Shown: positions 10,491 through 22,734, counted from the stretch's first letter. The stretch is DNA of 64,000 nt from Calamus simplicifolius (GCA_900491605.1 UESW01004629.1:216686-280685), one strand, 5' to 3'. A program made the numbers and translations. The notes: generated by a model not told the origin, from the letters alone.

Positions 10491-10684
10491 GACAGTTTCA
10501 GAAAAAAAATTTGAGATTCAAATGACTGAAACTTGTCAAAAAGAGTTCAATAAAAATTTCAAAAAATTTTTGAAATATCAGGATCAAATAGCTCAAATGA
10601 CTAGATAATTTGTCCTTAAAATTATGAGAGGATTTTCAAGAAATTTATAGAAATCTAGATTCTCATTCCTTAGGGTTTCAAAAT

Positions 10685-13600
10685 CACTCTAAAGGATCAC
10701 ATATTCCTAATTCACCTCTAAGATAACAAATCTCTCTTCACTCAAGGGTTTTGTAAATATGTCAGCTAATTGTTCCTCTGTATTAATATATTCAAGACAG
10801 ATTTCATTATTAGCTACATGTTCTCTTATGAAATGATATCTAATTTCAATGTGTTTTGTTCTTGAGTGTTGAATTGGATTTTTAGTCAAATTTATTGCAC
10901 TCGTGTTATCACATTTAATTGGTGTTTTATCAAGGGTTATGCCATAATCTTCAAGTTGCCTCTTAATCCAAAGGATTTGAGCACAGCAACTTCCAGCTGC
11001 AACATACTCTGCTTCAGCAGTAGATAATGCAACCGAATTTTGCTTTTTGCTAAACCAAGAGATTAAGTTGCATCCTAAGAACTGACATGCACCACTTGTG
11101 CTTTTTCTATCTAATTTACATCCAGCATAGTCAGAATCAGAATATGCAATTAAATTTAAAGTTGAGTCTCTAAAGTACCATAAACCTACATTTTTAGTTC
11201 CACTTAAATATCTTAAAATTCTTTTTACAGCAATTAAGTGAGATTCTTTAGGTTCAGATTGAAATCTAGCACATAAGCATACTGCAAACATAATATCTGG
11301 TCTACTGGCTGTTAAGTAAAGAAGAGATCCAATCATACTCTATAATATTTTTGATCTACTTTCTTACCATCTTCATCTTTGTCCAATTTGCACGAAGGAC
11401 TCATAGGAGTTCCAAGTGGCTTGATTGACTCCATTCCAAACTTCTTGAGCAGTTCTTTTGTGTATTTGGCTTGATTGATGAAAATTCTTTCTTTGCTTTG
11501 TTTGATTTGAAGTCCTAGGAAGAAGTTGAGTTCTTCCATCATACTCATTTCAAACTCACCCTGCATCAACTTAGCAAATTCTTGACATAACAAGTTGTTA
11601 GTAGCACCGAATACAATATCATCGACATATATTTGTACTACTAATAAATCTTTATCTTTTCTTTTCAAAAATAATGTTTTATCAACATTTCTCTTACAAA
11701 ATTATTTTCAATTAAAAATTTACTTAATCTTTCATACCAAGCTCTAGGTGCCTGTTTCAAACCATATAGTGCTTTGTGTAATTTAAAAACATGATTTGGA
11801 AATTCATGATCTTCAAAACCAGTGGTTGTTCAACAAACACTTCCTCATTTATAAATCCATTTAAAAATGCACTTTTAACATCCATTTGAAATAAATTGAT
11901 ATACATATGACATGCAAATGCAAGTAATAATCTAATTGCTTCAAGTCTAGCTACAGGTGCAAAAGTTTCATCAAAATCAATTCCTTCTTCTTGATTATAT
12001 CCTTTTGCAACTAATCTAGCTTTGTTTCTAATTACTATGCCATTTTCGTCTAATTTATTTCTAAATACCCATTTTGATCCTATAACAGAATGATCTTTAG
12101 GTCTATCTACAAGAGTCCAAACATTATTCCTAGTAAATTGATTTAATTCTTCTTGCATAGCTAACATCCAATTATTATCTTTTTCTGCTTCTTCAATAGT
12201 TTTAGGTTCAATTTGAGATACAAATGCAAGATGATTATTGATGTTTCTCATTGATGATCTAGTCCTTACTCCTTGAGATGGATCACCTATAATTAATTCT
12301 CTTGGATGACCATAGGCATATCTCCAATCTCTAGGTAGATCTATATCATTATGATTTGCATCAACAACATCAACACTAGGAGAATCATTATCTTTAGCTT
12401 CTTGTCCATGATCCGAAGATACTTCTATATTCAGTTTTTCAATATCTCTTTCTAGAATGTTTGTATCTTCCTCATCATCAATCTTTTCAGAACTTGATGC
12501 TAAAGATTCATCAAAAATTACATGAATAGATTCTTCTACAATTAAGTTTCTCTTGTTAAATACTCTATAGGCTTTACTAGATGTTGAATATCCTAAGAAA
12601 ATGCCTTTATCAGATTTTGCATCAAATTTTTCTAGATTATCTTTGCCATTATTATGAATGAAACACTTACAACCAAATGCATGAAAATAACTTATGTTTG
12701 TTTTCTATTATTCCATAGTTCATAAGGTGTTTTCTTAATGATTGGCCTAATTAGAGCTCTATTAAGAATGTAGCATGCCGTGTTTATAGCTTCCGCCCAA
12801 AAGTATTTTGGTAGGTTGCTTTCACATAGCATGGTATGGGTCATGTCTTCTAAGGTTCTATTTTTTCTTTCAACTACTCCATTTTGTTGCGGTGTTCTAG
12901 GTAAAGAAAAATTATGATGAATGCTATTTTCTATGCAAAAGTTTTTAAATAATAAATTTTAAATTCAGTGCTATGATCACTTCTTAGAGACACTATGGTG
13001 TTGTTTTTCTCATTTGTGACCTTCTTGAAGAATTTCAGAAATAATGGAAAGGTCTCATCCTTATGAGCTAAAAACAATACCCATGTGTATCTAGAATAAT
13101 CATCTACAATCACAAGACCATATTTCTTTCCTCCTAGACTTGTGGTTCTAGTAGGTCCAAAAAGATCCATGTGAAGTAGTTCAAGAGGCCTAGAAGTGGA
13201 AACAATATTTTTAGTTTTGAAAGAATTTCTAGTTTGTTTTCAAATTGACATGCATCACAAATTTTATTATTTTCAAAATCTAGTTGTGGAAGTCCTTTTA
13301 CTAAATCCATTCTAATTAATTTTGAAATAAGGTGTGTACTTGCATGACCTAATCTACGATGCCACAACCAACCAATCTCATTCATATTAGCATTATTAGC
13401 AACTAAGCAATGATTACTAGTAAACAAATTGTCTAAATCAATCAAGTATACATTGCCATTTCTATTTCCAATAAAACAATGCTATTATCAATGGGATTAG
13501 AAACTGTGCATATAGAAGATTCAAATGATACTTTAAAACCTTTATCACATAATTGACTAATGCTATTAAATTTTGTTTCAAACCATTAACATATAAGATA

Positions 13601-13803
13601 TTTTTAATATATGTGGAGGGAGTTATTTGAATGTTACCAAACCCCAAGATTTGGCCTTTGCCATTATCACCAAATGTAACTACTCCTCTTTTGCTTTCAA
13701 GGGTGATGAATTGATCCTTGTCACTGTCATATGCCTTGAGCAGCCGCTATCGAGATACCACTTTCACTTTGATCTTTTGGCCGTAAGACACTCCTGCAAA
13801 AAT
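10685..13803 (-). pseudogene. Element A pol (protease, integrase, RT, RNase H), frameshifted
   Basis: Read downwards: protease motif WYLDSGCSRHMT near 13740-13775; GAG-pre-integrase with WLWHRRLGHASTHLISKL (13134-13445); integrase core with MDLFGPTRTT and VDDYSRYTWVLF (12931-13170); RT fingers/palm with KWVFRNKLDENGIVIRNK and MDVKSAFLNG (11757-12251); catalytic YVDD in VVQIYVDDIVFG (11333-11668); RNase H with AYSDSDYAGC, LSTAEAEYVAA and a 3' end near 10685. The order INT before RT defines Ty1/Copia. At least five frame breaks separate these pieces, including a stop in the protease lead-in, so no polyprotein is made. Confidence 0.9.
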
Positions 13804-13805
13804 AA

Positions 13806-15452
13806 TTAAGTCTTATATTTAGGTACCCAAGCCTTCTTGGGTCCTTCATGGTTAGTAGCATAAAAGACTATTCCTTTGGGAACCCCTATCTTCTTTTCTT
13901 TATTATTTAACTTCTTGTCAATTTTCTTAAAATTGCATTCAAAAACTTTGTGTCCCTTCTTGTTACAGTAATGACATGTAACATTATCATTGTTTTGTTC
14001 CTTTCTAAAAAAGTTTTTGATAAATTTTTGCTTTAAGTTAGGTCTATAACCTAAACCAGCCTTATCATATACAGCTCTTTGATTACTTAACAATAAATTA
14101 AGTTTTTCAGAACTATAAGTGAATTTATCAACAATATTTTTATATTTATCAACTTCCTTCTTTAGTTTATCATTTTCATTAGAAATTGATTCTTTTTCTT
14201 TTGACAGATTTTTATTTTCAGATTTCAGCACTTTAGTTTCATTTTTAAGATTTTTTTCTTTAATGAAAGTTAAATTTTCGTTTTTCAAAAACTTATATTT
14301 CTTTTTTAAAACTTTGAAATCACCAACAAGTTCATTAAAAGCATCAAACAGTTCATCAAAAGCAAAGTCATCACAAGGATTTTCAGAACTTACCTCACTG
14401 TCGTCATTTGCCATAAAGCAAATGTTTGCAACTTCCTTTTGATCTTCCTCTGAAGAAGATTCATCACTATCACTCTAGGTTGCAACATAGGCTTTCTTCT
14501 TCTTCTTAAAGGTCTTTTTCAGTTGAGGACAATCATATCTATAATGCCCTGGTTTCTTACATTCATAGCAAATCAAGGGCTCTTTCTCTTTGTCCTTGTC
14601 CTTATCTTTTTCTTTTTCTCCTTCCATCTTAGCTTCAAATTTCTTTTTGTGGAAGGGTTTCTTTCTCCTCATGAATTTTTTGAATTTTCTTGCTAGAAGA
14701 GCTGTATCATCATCATCATCATTTTCACTACAGCTCTCCTCACTTTCAGCAGCTTTAAGAGCTATGATCTTTTTCTTTTTCACATCCTCTTCTATATGCT
14801 GCTTCATAGTTAATTCATGGATCATTAGGGATCCTAGAAGCTCCTCTAAGGGTAAGGTATTGAGGTCCTTTGCTTTTTGGATTGCTGTCACTTTCGCTTC
14901 CCACGTTCTTGGAAGTGACTTGAGAATTTTACGAACAAGTTCAGAGTTAGAATATGTTTTGCCTAAACTTTTCAAACCATTTACAATATCAGTAAATCTA
15001 GTGTACATGCATGCTATAGTTTTAGTTTGTTCCATGCTAAACAATTCATATTTGTGCACTAGAATATTGATCTTAGATTCTTTAACTTGATTGGTACCCT
15101 CATGGGTAACCTCTAATCTATCCCAAATCTCCTTTGCGAAATTACATGTGGAGATTCTATTAAATTCATTAGCATCTAAAGAGCAATACAAGACATTCAT
15201 GGCCTTAGCATTGAGCTGTGCCCTTTTCTTATCATTATCATTCCAATCCCTTTCGGGTTTAGGAATAATAGTGCCATCAACAATGTGTGTGGGTGTACTA
15301 GGTCCATTAATTATAACATCCCACAATTCATAATTAGAAGCTTGAATGAATATCCTCATTCTTGCTTTCCAATATGAATAGTTGGAACCATTAAATAGGG
15401 GAGGTCTATTCGTAGAATAACCTTCGGCAAATGATCCAACATGAGCTGCCAT
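13806..15452 (-). pseudogene. Element A gag, single in-frame amber stop
   Basis: One reading frame runs from 15452 to the stop at 13806 (549 codons) and is broken only by TAG at 14475-14477, where the B copy has a Trp codon. N-terminus MAAHVGSFAEGYSTNRPP, then the UBN2-type gag domain (NGSNYSYWKARMRIFIQAS), a Lys/Glu/Asp-rich linker and zinc knuckle CYECKKPGHYRYDC. After the amber come a long coiled-coil stretch and a second knuckle, CHYCNKKGHKVFEC. Two knuckles and an extended coiled coil fit Sirevirus gag, which packages element RNA in cytoplasmic particles. The start follows the primer site by about 50 bp. Read-through at the amber is possible but unproven. Confidence 0.85.
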
Positions 15453-15499
15453 TTGGATCTTTAGCTCTTGATCGTGTGATCAAAATCTAATGAGCACTT

Positions 15500-15511
15500 G
15501 CTCTGATACCA
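15500..15511 (-). other. Element A primer binding site (initiator Met tRNA)
   Basis: Minus strand TGGTATCAGAGC, complementary to the 3' end of plant initiator-Met tRNA, two bases after the 5' LTR. Confidence 0.92.
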
Positions 15512-15513
15512 AT

Positions 15514-17035
15514 TGTTGGCCCAGATGACAACTCAAGAGGGGGGGGGTGAATTGGGTTCTTTAAAAAATTTAACCTCTAAATAAAAATTGTTTGCTTAAG
15601 ATGAATGAAAGTAAATGCAATGCAAATCTAAAGCAGAATCAATGAGATAGAGATAGAGATAGAGACAATAGAAGCACGACAAACACAAAGATTTTATAGT
15701 GGTTCGGTGTATCCAACACCTACGTCCACTCCCAAGATCTACTTGGGTCCACACTATAATCTTCTCGATTACAACCGAGTTATTTTACAAGCTCACAACC
15801 CAAACTTGTTGTTTTATCCGGGATCACAATGAACCCAGCCGGTTTTTCGGGCTCACCAGCACACAACCCTAAACTCAAGCTATTCTAGCTTGACCCGAGG
15901 TATACAACCTCCACTAGTTCAATCTCTTTGATTGAACTATGCACAAACAAAAAGAATATGGTTTTTCAAAGATACACAGCTCCTCAATGAGCAAATATTC
16001 AAAAATAAGTAAACAAGTTTAGAAAAGCCTGATTTGAAGTTGTTTGGCTTTGAGCTTTTCTTCTTTTCTTCTTCTCTTCTTTTCCTCTTCTTCCTTTGGA
16101 ATGTTGAACCAAGCCTCAGCTTTAGTTCTTCACAGTCGTTGCAGTTGAGAAGATTGGAAATGGAAGAAACGGAGCTTTTCTTCAATTTGGGAAATCCACC
16201 GATTTTTGATTTGGGGCGCCTTGGATTTCTCTTTGAGCTTTTTGGAGTAGAAGGATTTGAGTTTGAAGGATTTTCTCTTGAGATTCAGGCTCAGGCTTTC
16301 TCGGATTTTTTATTTGAATATTTCTCTTTTCCGTTCTCTTTTTTCTCTCTATTCTTGTTTCAAATGGGTATTTTTTCCCTTTTTATAGATTTTCTTCAAT
16401 CCATTTTTGGGATGAAACTAGACGTTGGAGTGTACCTGGAAATAAAATATATCCGTTAGAAATTAGATAAAATAGAAATATTACCGTTAGAGCTGATCTG
16501 GCATTTTAAATTTCCATCCCAGTCAGGTTGGAGTTGGCTCCAACTTTTTAGGTGTCGGCTCCAGATCGTTTTACTAAAAATAAAAATTTTTGAGTTTGTT
16601 GAGGAGTCGGCTCCGAAAAAGTAAGTGTCGGCTCACCATCGTCAGGTGTCGGCTCCTGAAAAATGTAGGTGTCGTCTCCAGGATGCTCAAAAAATTAACG
16701 TTCTGTCCCCGCATCGGAGTCGGCTCCAGACACTGTAAGTGTCGACTCCGAAACTCTAGGTGTCGACTCCGAAACTCTAGGTGTTGACTCCGAATTGTAT
16801 CAAAAATTAGATTAAAATAGAATTGGCCATGGGGTCGGCTCCAGGTTTTCTAGGTGTCGACTCCAAGCTTTGAAACTTTAAAATTTCTGATTTGTATTTG
16901 ATTCAAAATTCATTTCTTAATTCCTTTAAATTGATCAAATAAATTTAAGTCCTGAAACACTTATAAATCCATTAGTAATCAAATAAATATACTCAATTCC
17001 TTTATTAATCATCAAAATCAATAAATGGATCAACA
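15514..17035 (-). repeat. Element A 5' LTR
   Basis: 1522 bp, TG...CA, nearly collinear with 6776-8275. Carries a phased array at 16531-16863 with one more ~21-bp unit than the 3' LTR (16739, 16760 and 16781 against 7989 and 8010). TATA-like TATAAAAAG on the minus strand near 16379-16388. Confidence 0.93.
16531..16863 (-). promoter_or_regulatory. Phased motif array in U3, element A 5' LTR (12 copies)
   Basis: Same motif and ~21-bp grid as 7781-8093, with an added unit in the run GTGTCGACTCCGAAACTCTA. Confidence 0.75.
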
Positions 17036-17040
17036 CCAAC

Positions 17041-18102
17041 CCCTGACTCAATCCCCGAGGTTGCTCCACAAGCATAAGTGGCAGCAGATGAAGAGCCCCC
17101 CAGGGCAGAGGAACAGACGGGGACACCATCAATCCCCAATATTATGCCATCGGCTTCAAAGCCTGCCGCCGAAGATGAAGCCATCCTTTCTTTCAAGGCC
17201 CTCCTTGAGCGCGAGGGGCAATGGGCGGAGCGGACGATGGCACAAGTGTGCCTGCCCGAGCTCTAGGGAGCCCTCCAGGAGCAAAGGACTTCCTCTTTCT
17301 TTTGAGAGGCCTTCGTAGCTCATCTCTGGGTGAGTATTCAGAATCTTGGACTCCCAACTTTGCATTTATAATCTTATCCTAACAGTTGAACTTTCGCATG
17401 CAGGTGGCAAATTCTTTGGCTGCCTTGAAGAGTGCTCTTTCTCAGGCCAAGACTGCTCTTTGCCAATCACAGAGAGAAGCCCACCAAGCCCACGCCTGAG
17501 CAGAGGAGGTAGAGAAGGCTTTGGAAACCATCCTGGCCGAGAGGGTCAAAGGAAAAGATCGGGTGAAGAGGGCCGAGGAGGCTCTAGAGGTGGCCCTAGC
17601 CGAGGGCCGAGCCCAAGTAGAGAGGGCCGAGAAGGCTCTAGCTGAGGGCCGGGCCCAAACTGAGAGGGCTGAGAAAGCTTTAGAGGCAGCACGGGCTGTC
17701 GAAGAGAGCTACAAACAAGTGGAGACGGAGTTGTTGGTGTGTTGAAGTAGCATGGAGACCGCCAACACTCTAAGGGTCGTGGCTGAGGAGCAGGCAGAAA
17801 ACGCCGAGGAGATTAGCCCGAAACTCCGACATAAAAGTGGCTGAGATGAAGGCGGTGGCGGAGCGGCAAAGGCTAAGGCCGCCGAGGCAGTAGAAGATTT
17901 TTGCCAATTTGCCAGTTTTAAAGATGAGCTGGCTAAGGCCACCGCCTTCGCCTACAACATTGGTTTCCAAGATTGCAAGGACAAGGCGAAGAAGGTTCGT
18001 AATCTTGAAGATTTGAATAGCCTGGATCCCGACGAGGCTATGGAGGATGCACCACCAGAAAACCATTCTCCCGTCCGTAGCCCAACACTAGATAAGCCTT
18101 GA
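17041..18102 (+). pseudogene. Element D antisense gene, rest of exon 2 and exon 3 (coiled coil)
   Basis: Continues the gene interrupted at 6775. Exon 2 runs to 17329 (pieces EEPPRAEEQTGTPSIPNIM, ILSFKALLEREGQWAERTM) with stops near its end. An intron at 17330-17403 has GTGAGT donor and CGCATGCAG acceptor. Exon 3 begins VANSLAALKSALSQAKTAL and is a long Ala/Glu/Arg-rich coiled coil with near-repeats (VERAEKALAEGRAQTERAEK), then FAYNIGFQDCKDKAKKVRNL and an acidic tail ending with TGA at 18100-18102. Three stops and shifts interrupt it. The F copy (59093-61541) has the same three-exon plan and the same tail motif (YVKGFDMCKTKM), which supports the exon calls. Confidence 0.75.
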
Positions 18103-18847
18103 ATTCTTGTCTTTTGTTTCTTTCGTTTCATTGTACCAAAGTCCGACTTGGATTGACAATTTTGTAAACTCATTTTACCATTAATGAAAAGCTTTGATTC
18201 AGTCATTTGGTTTCCATTGTGGCCGACACGTTCTCTAAAGAATAAGCTGATGTGAGTTTATTTTGGAAAATAAGCCGATGCAAGCTGACTCGAGATAAGT
18301 TGAGGCTGAGGCCATAGGCAAATGTAGCCGAAGTCTTGGAAATCGAGACCGACGCTAATGACTATAGTAGTGAAGACCCGATCCCAGACCTTATGCCGAT
18401 GCCGATGGAATTGGGTGCTGACATGAGGTAGGTTTGGGGGTAGTCCTCGGGCTTGTGCTGATACGGAGTCAAATTTGAATGCCGATACGAAGCCGGGCTA
18501 AGTGCCGATGCGGAATCGAGCTAGGGTGCCGACATGAAGTCGGGTTAAGGTGCCGACATGAAGTCGGGCTTGAGTGCCAACACGGAGTCGAGCTTGAGCG
18601 CCGATGTAGAGTCGGGCTTGAGTGCCGACGCGGCGGAGTCGGGCTTGAGCACCGATGTGAAGTTGGGCTTGAGTGTCGATGCGGAGTGCTGACGCGGAGT
18701 CGGACTTGAGTGCCAACGCAGAGTCGGGCTTGAGTGCCGATGCGAAGTCTGGCTTGAGTGAGAAGCAAGATCACTCAAAGACACTTTCGTTAGTAAGAAA
18801 ATGAATGTTATTCTAGCGAACATGCTCAAATTTAAGATATCAATATA
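18103..18847 (-). repeat. Element D region between INT and antisense gene, with 24-bp repeats
   Basis: No gene. Positions about 18455-18760 hold some 12 imperfect copies of a 24-bp phrase such as GCCGACGCGGAGTCGGGCTT. Element E has the same family in larger arrays. Frames through it on both strands are by-products of the 24-bp (eight-codon) period. The 3' flank of the antisense gene (18103-18200) is AT-rich. Confidence 0.75.
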
Positions 18848-21843
18848 CTACTGATAATACCGACGGATGTTGTCCGCATTTTAGGTGCGAGGGAGAGGTT
18901 TCCCGTCTAGCCCTTCAATCCAGTATGCTCCGTGATGAAGTGCGTCGGTGACTCGATAAGGTCCTTCCTAATTAGAGGACAGTTTTCCTCCCTCCGTAGG
19001 CTTGGAGACTTTGGTTCGTCTAAGGACTAAGTCTCCATGGAGGAATGTTCTGGGACGAACTTGGGCATTGTAGTATTTTGCAATCCTCTGTCGGTAGGAA
19101 GCCATTCTGAGTTGTGCTCGATCGCGGAGTTCTTCAACAAGGTCAAGATTGGCTCTCAACTGGTTAGAATTGTCCTCCTCATCATACGATTGTGTCCGGG
19201 GACTAGGGATGCCAATCTCCATCGGAATAACTACCTCCGACCCAAACACAAGGCTGAAAGGAGTTTCTTCTGCGGGAGTTCGTGGCGTCGTATAATATGC
19301 CCAGAGCACGTTCGGAAGCTCCTCCACCCATCTTTCTTTGAAATTATCCAAGCGTGTCCTAAGCCCTTGAAGGATTGTCCAATTTGTGACTTCTGCCGCT
19401 CTGTTTGTTTGCGGATGACCGACAGAGGTGAACCTCTGATATATTCCTAGTTCGGCACAGAACTCTTTGAAAGGAGCATTGTCAAACTGGCATCCGTTGT
19501 CGATAACAAGTGTATGGGGTAGTCCAAACCGACAGATAATAAACTTCCAAAAGAAGTTTCTCACCTTGGCTTCGGTAATTTTGGCTAGCGCTTCAGCCTA
19601 TACCCACTTGGTGAAGTGGTCGATGGCAACGAGCAGAAACTTTCGCTGACCAGAGGCTGGAGGGAATGATCCCAAGATGTTCATTCCCCATTGGGCGAAA
19701 GGCCATGGGGCCGACAGGGGGCTCAGCTGAGAGGTTGGTAGCCGTTGAATGCTAGCGTGCCACTAACAACTATCGCATTTTCGGACCAGTAGTAGCCTTG
19801 GCGTAGGGCCTTGTGACAGTGCTCTATCCCCCAAGTGGTTTTCACAAATACCCTCATATATTTTATGGAGGATGTAGTCGGTGTCGGCAGGACCAATACA
19901 TTTGAGGAGAGGATGAGAGAAGAATCTTCGGTACAGTTGTCCGTCAAACATCAAGAACTTGTGTACTCGCTGCTTGAACAGTTTGGCCTTGGTGGGGTCG
20001 GCTGGGAGGGTGCCAGCGGTGAAGTATAGGGTATAAACATCCATCTAGGAAGGATCTTGGCGGACTCACAAGGATTCTTTTACCGCGTCGATGCTTGGGG
20101 CTTCCAACTGCTCCACGTAGGTTCTCCCCAAGGTCCCATCGGCCGAGGTAGCTAACCGGGACAAAGCGTTAGCTCTAGCGTTCTCCCCTCAGGGAATGTA
20201 GCTGACACTGAAGTGGGCCAAGGGAGAGGCTTGTGACTGCACCATACTCAAGTAATGGGACATAGTAGGATCACGCACCTCGTACTCTCCTTGGATCTGA
20301 CCGAAGATGAGCTAGGAGTAGTGAAGACTATAAGGCATTTCACCTTGAGCTCCCGTGCCAGCCTCATCCCTGACAGTAAGGCTTCATACTCGGCCTAGTT
20401 GTTAGTGGCTGGGAAGCGGAAACGAAGGGCGTACTCGGTCACAACTCCGTCTGAACTTACTAGGATGAGGCCTGCCCCACTCCCTTGAGAATTCAACACG
20501 CCATCCATGTGAAGGATCTAATCCTCCCCTCTTCCCTCGATTGCAGTGCCCAAGGGGTTTGCATTGGACTCCTTCGGCTGCTCTTCTATTCAAGTGCACT
20601 CGATCAAAAAATCTGCTAAGACATAAGACTTCATAGCCGACCTGGGCTGAAATGATAGGTCAAATTCTTCCAGCTTGAGTGCCTACTTTGCCAGCTGGCC
20701 AGAGGTGTCAGGACAAGAAAGGATTGCCTTGAGTGGTTGATCCGTGACCACCACGATCGGGTGAGCTTAGAAATAGGGCCTGAAGCGCTGGGTGGAGACG
20801 ATCAAAGCAAAGATAATCTTCTCGACTCTTGAATATCTAGTCTTCGCATCATGGAGCACTTTGCTGGTGTAGTACACTAGCTTTTGTATCCCGTCAGCAT
20901 CCATGCGAACAAGCACGGAGCTAACAGCTTCGGAAGAGGCAGCGAGGTACAGGAGGAGCTCCTCCTCGCCTCTTGGTTTGGACAACAATGGCAGGGTGGA
21001 TAAGAACTCTTTTAACCCATCGAAAGCCTTCTGGCACTCCCCCATCCACTCAAAGCAATTTGACTTTGCGTAGAGCCTCAAAGAAAGGAAGACATCTTTC
21101 AGCGGACTTGGATAAAAATGGCTTAAGGCCGCCACCCTTCCAGTTAAGCGCTGCATCTCCTTCTTATTAGACGGAGGACTCATGTCCAAGATGGCTCGGA
21201 TCTTATCGGGGTTTGCCTCGATTCTACGCTGCGTTACCATGAAACCCAAGAATTTGCCCGCTGTTACCCCAAAGGCACACTTGCAGGGGTTCAGCCTCAT
21301 CTAGTACCGGCGGAGGATGCCGAAGGTCTCCACCAGGTCAGCAATGTGGTCAATGGTATGGATACTTTTGGTCAGCATGTCATCCACGTACACCTCCATG
21401 TTGCGTTCGATCTGATCTTCAAAGACTTTATTCATCAGCCTCTGGTAAGTGGCCCCCGCGTTCTTTAGTCCGAATGGCATCACCTTGTAAGTGGTATATC
21501 CCCTTTTCGGTCACAAACGAGGTAGCCTCCTCGTCCGCCGGGTCCATCTTGATCTGGTTGTACCCAGAGAAGGCATCCATGAAGCTAAAGGTCTCATGAC
21601 CGAACGTAGGGTCCACCAGCTGGTCAATCCGCGGCAAGGGGAAGCTATCCTTGGGGCATGCTTTGTTGAGGTCAGTGAAATCCACGCACATCCTCCAGCT
21701 CCTGTTAGCCTTACGGACTATCACGACATTGGCCAACTAGTCGGGGTAATGGACCTCTCGAATGTGGCCTGCAGCCTTCAACTTGCGGATCTCCTTGTCA
21801 ATGACCTTCTGCCGGTCTGGGGTGAAGCTTCTCTTCTTCTATC
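18848..21843 (-). pseudogene. Element D pol: RT, Gypsy RNase H, second RNase H, integrase
   Basis: Downwards from the B insertion: RT with VVIVRKANRSWRMCVDFTDL and MDAFSGYNQIKMDPADEEAT (21428-21736), MMPFGLKNAGATYQRLMNKV and catalytic EVYVDDML (21301-21483), then RT connection and Gypsy RNase H (20767-21300). A second RNase H starts near 20520 (WILHMDGVLNSQGSGAGLIL), as in Tat elements. Integrase follows: zinc-binding part at 19763-20044, DDE core with IDNGCQFDNAPFKEFC and FTSVGHPQTNRAAEVTNWTI (18968-19564), and C-terminus ending RRYYQ with TAG at 18848-18850. Many stops and frameshifts. RT before INT defines Ty3/Gypsy. Confidence 0.9.
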
Positions 21844-22724
21844 AGACCTGTTTGGCCCAGATGGCAACCCAAGAGGGGGGGGTGAATTGGGTTCTTAAAA
21901 AATTTAAGACTTTTAGGCAATTTAAAATGAGATGTGCAAGTGAGAGGATTAGCTAATAAGCAAAGCACAAACACAAGTATATGAGAGATAGAGAAGAGAC
22001 AATTAGGCACGGCAAACACAAGATATTTTTATAGTGGTTCGGTGCAATCAACACCTACGTCCACTCCCAAGACTCACTTGGGTCCACACTATAATCTCTC
22101 TAGATTACAGCCGAGTTGTTTTCCAAGTTCACAACTCAAACTTGTTGTTTTTCCGGGATCACAACGAACCCAGCCGATTTTACACGGGCTCACCGGCACC
22201 AAACCCAAACACAAGCTAAACCTAGCTTGTACCGAGGTTTAACAACCTCCTCTAGTTTAATCCCTCAGATTAAACTAGATACAAACAAATAAAATGAGTT
22301 TAATTACAAGCAGCTCCTTTTTGAGCAGATATTTCAAAATAAAAATTGAGTTTAGAAAAGCCTGAATGTATAAAGCTTGAGAGCTGGCTTGGCTTCTTTG
22401 GATTCCTTCCTTCAACTCCTCTTGATGTTGAATCAGGCCTCGGCACCGATTCTCCACAGATTTGAGCTTGGAGTTGGGTTGAAGCTTTTTCTCCCTTTTC
22501 TTTGAATGTGGAAGATCTTTGATTTGCTCTTGAAAGTGTTGGGATCTCCTCTTGAATCTTTTGTAGAAGGTAGCTCTGGAGTGCACGAATCTCACTCTTG
22601 GATTTCACTCCTTTTGAATCTTTCTTCTTAAATCAAACGATTTTTCTAATAACACTCTGTTTTTCCCTCTTTTGAATTTCTTACTGAATGATTCTCAATA
22701 TATATCTTCTCTTGAATGGCTCCT

Positions 22725-22734
22725 CTATTTATAG
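22725..22734 (-). promoter_or_regulatory. Element B LTR TATA box
   Basis: CTATTTATAG, minus strand CTATAAATAG, about 105 bp downstream of the motif array in the sense of transcription. Confidence 0.65.

Larger units (their letters stand above)
6776..17035 (-). mobile_element. Element A: Sirevirus-like Ty1/Copia LTR retrotransposon
   Basis: LTRs 6776-8275 and 15514-17035 both run TGTTGGCCC...CAACA. The flanks CCAAC at 6771-6775 and 17036-17040 are the target duplication. Minus-strand order: 5' LTR, primer site TGGTATCAGAGC, gag with two zinc knuckles, pol, short repeat array, ORF3, multiple polypurine tracts, 3' LTR. Size (10.26 kb), long LTRs, extra ORF after pol and repeated AGGGGGAG tracts match Sireviruses. 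Inserted in exon 2 of the element D antisense gene. Coding regions carry stops and frameshifts, so it is not autonomous now. Confidence 0.95.

Noticed and set aside
14119..15333. Plus-strand frames over element A gag
   Set aside because: Ser/Phe/Leu-rich shadows of the Lys/Glu-rich gag on the other strand.
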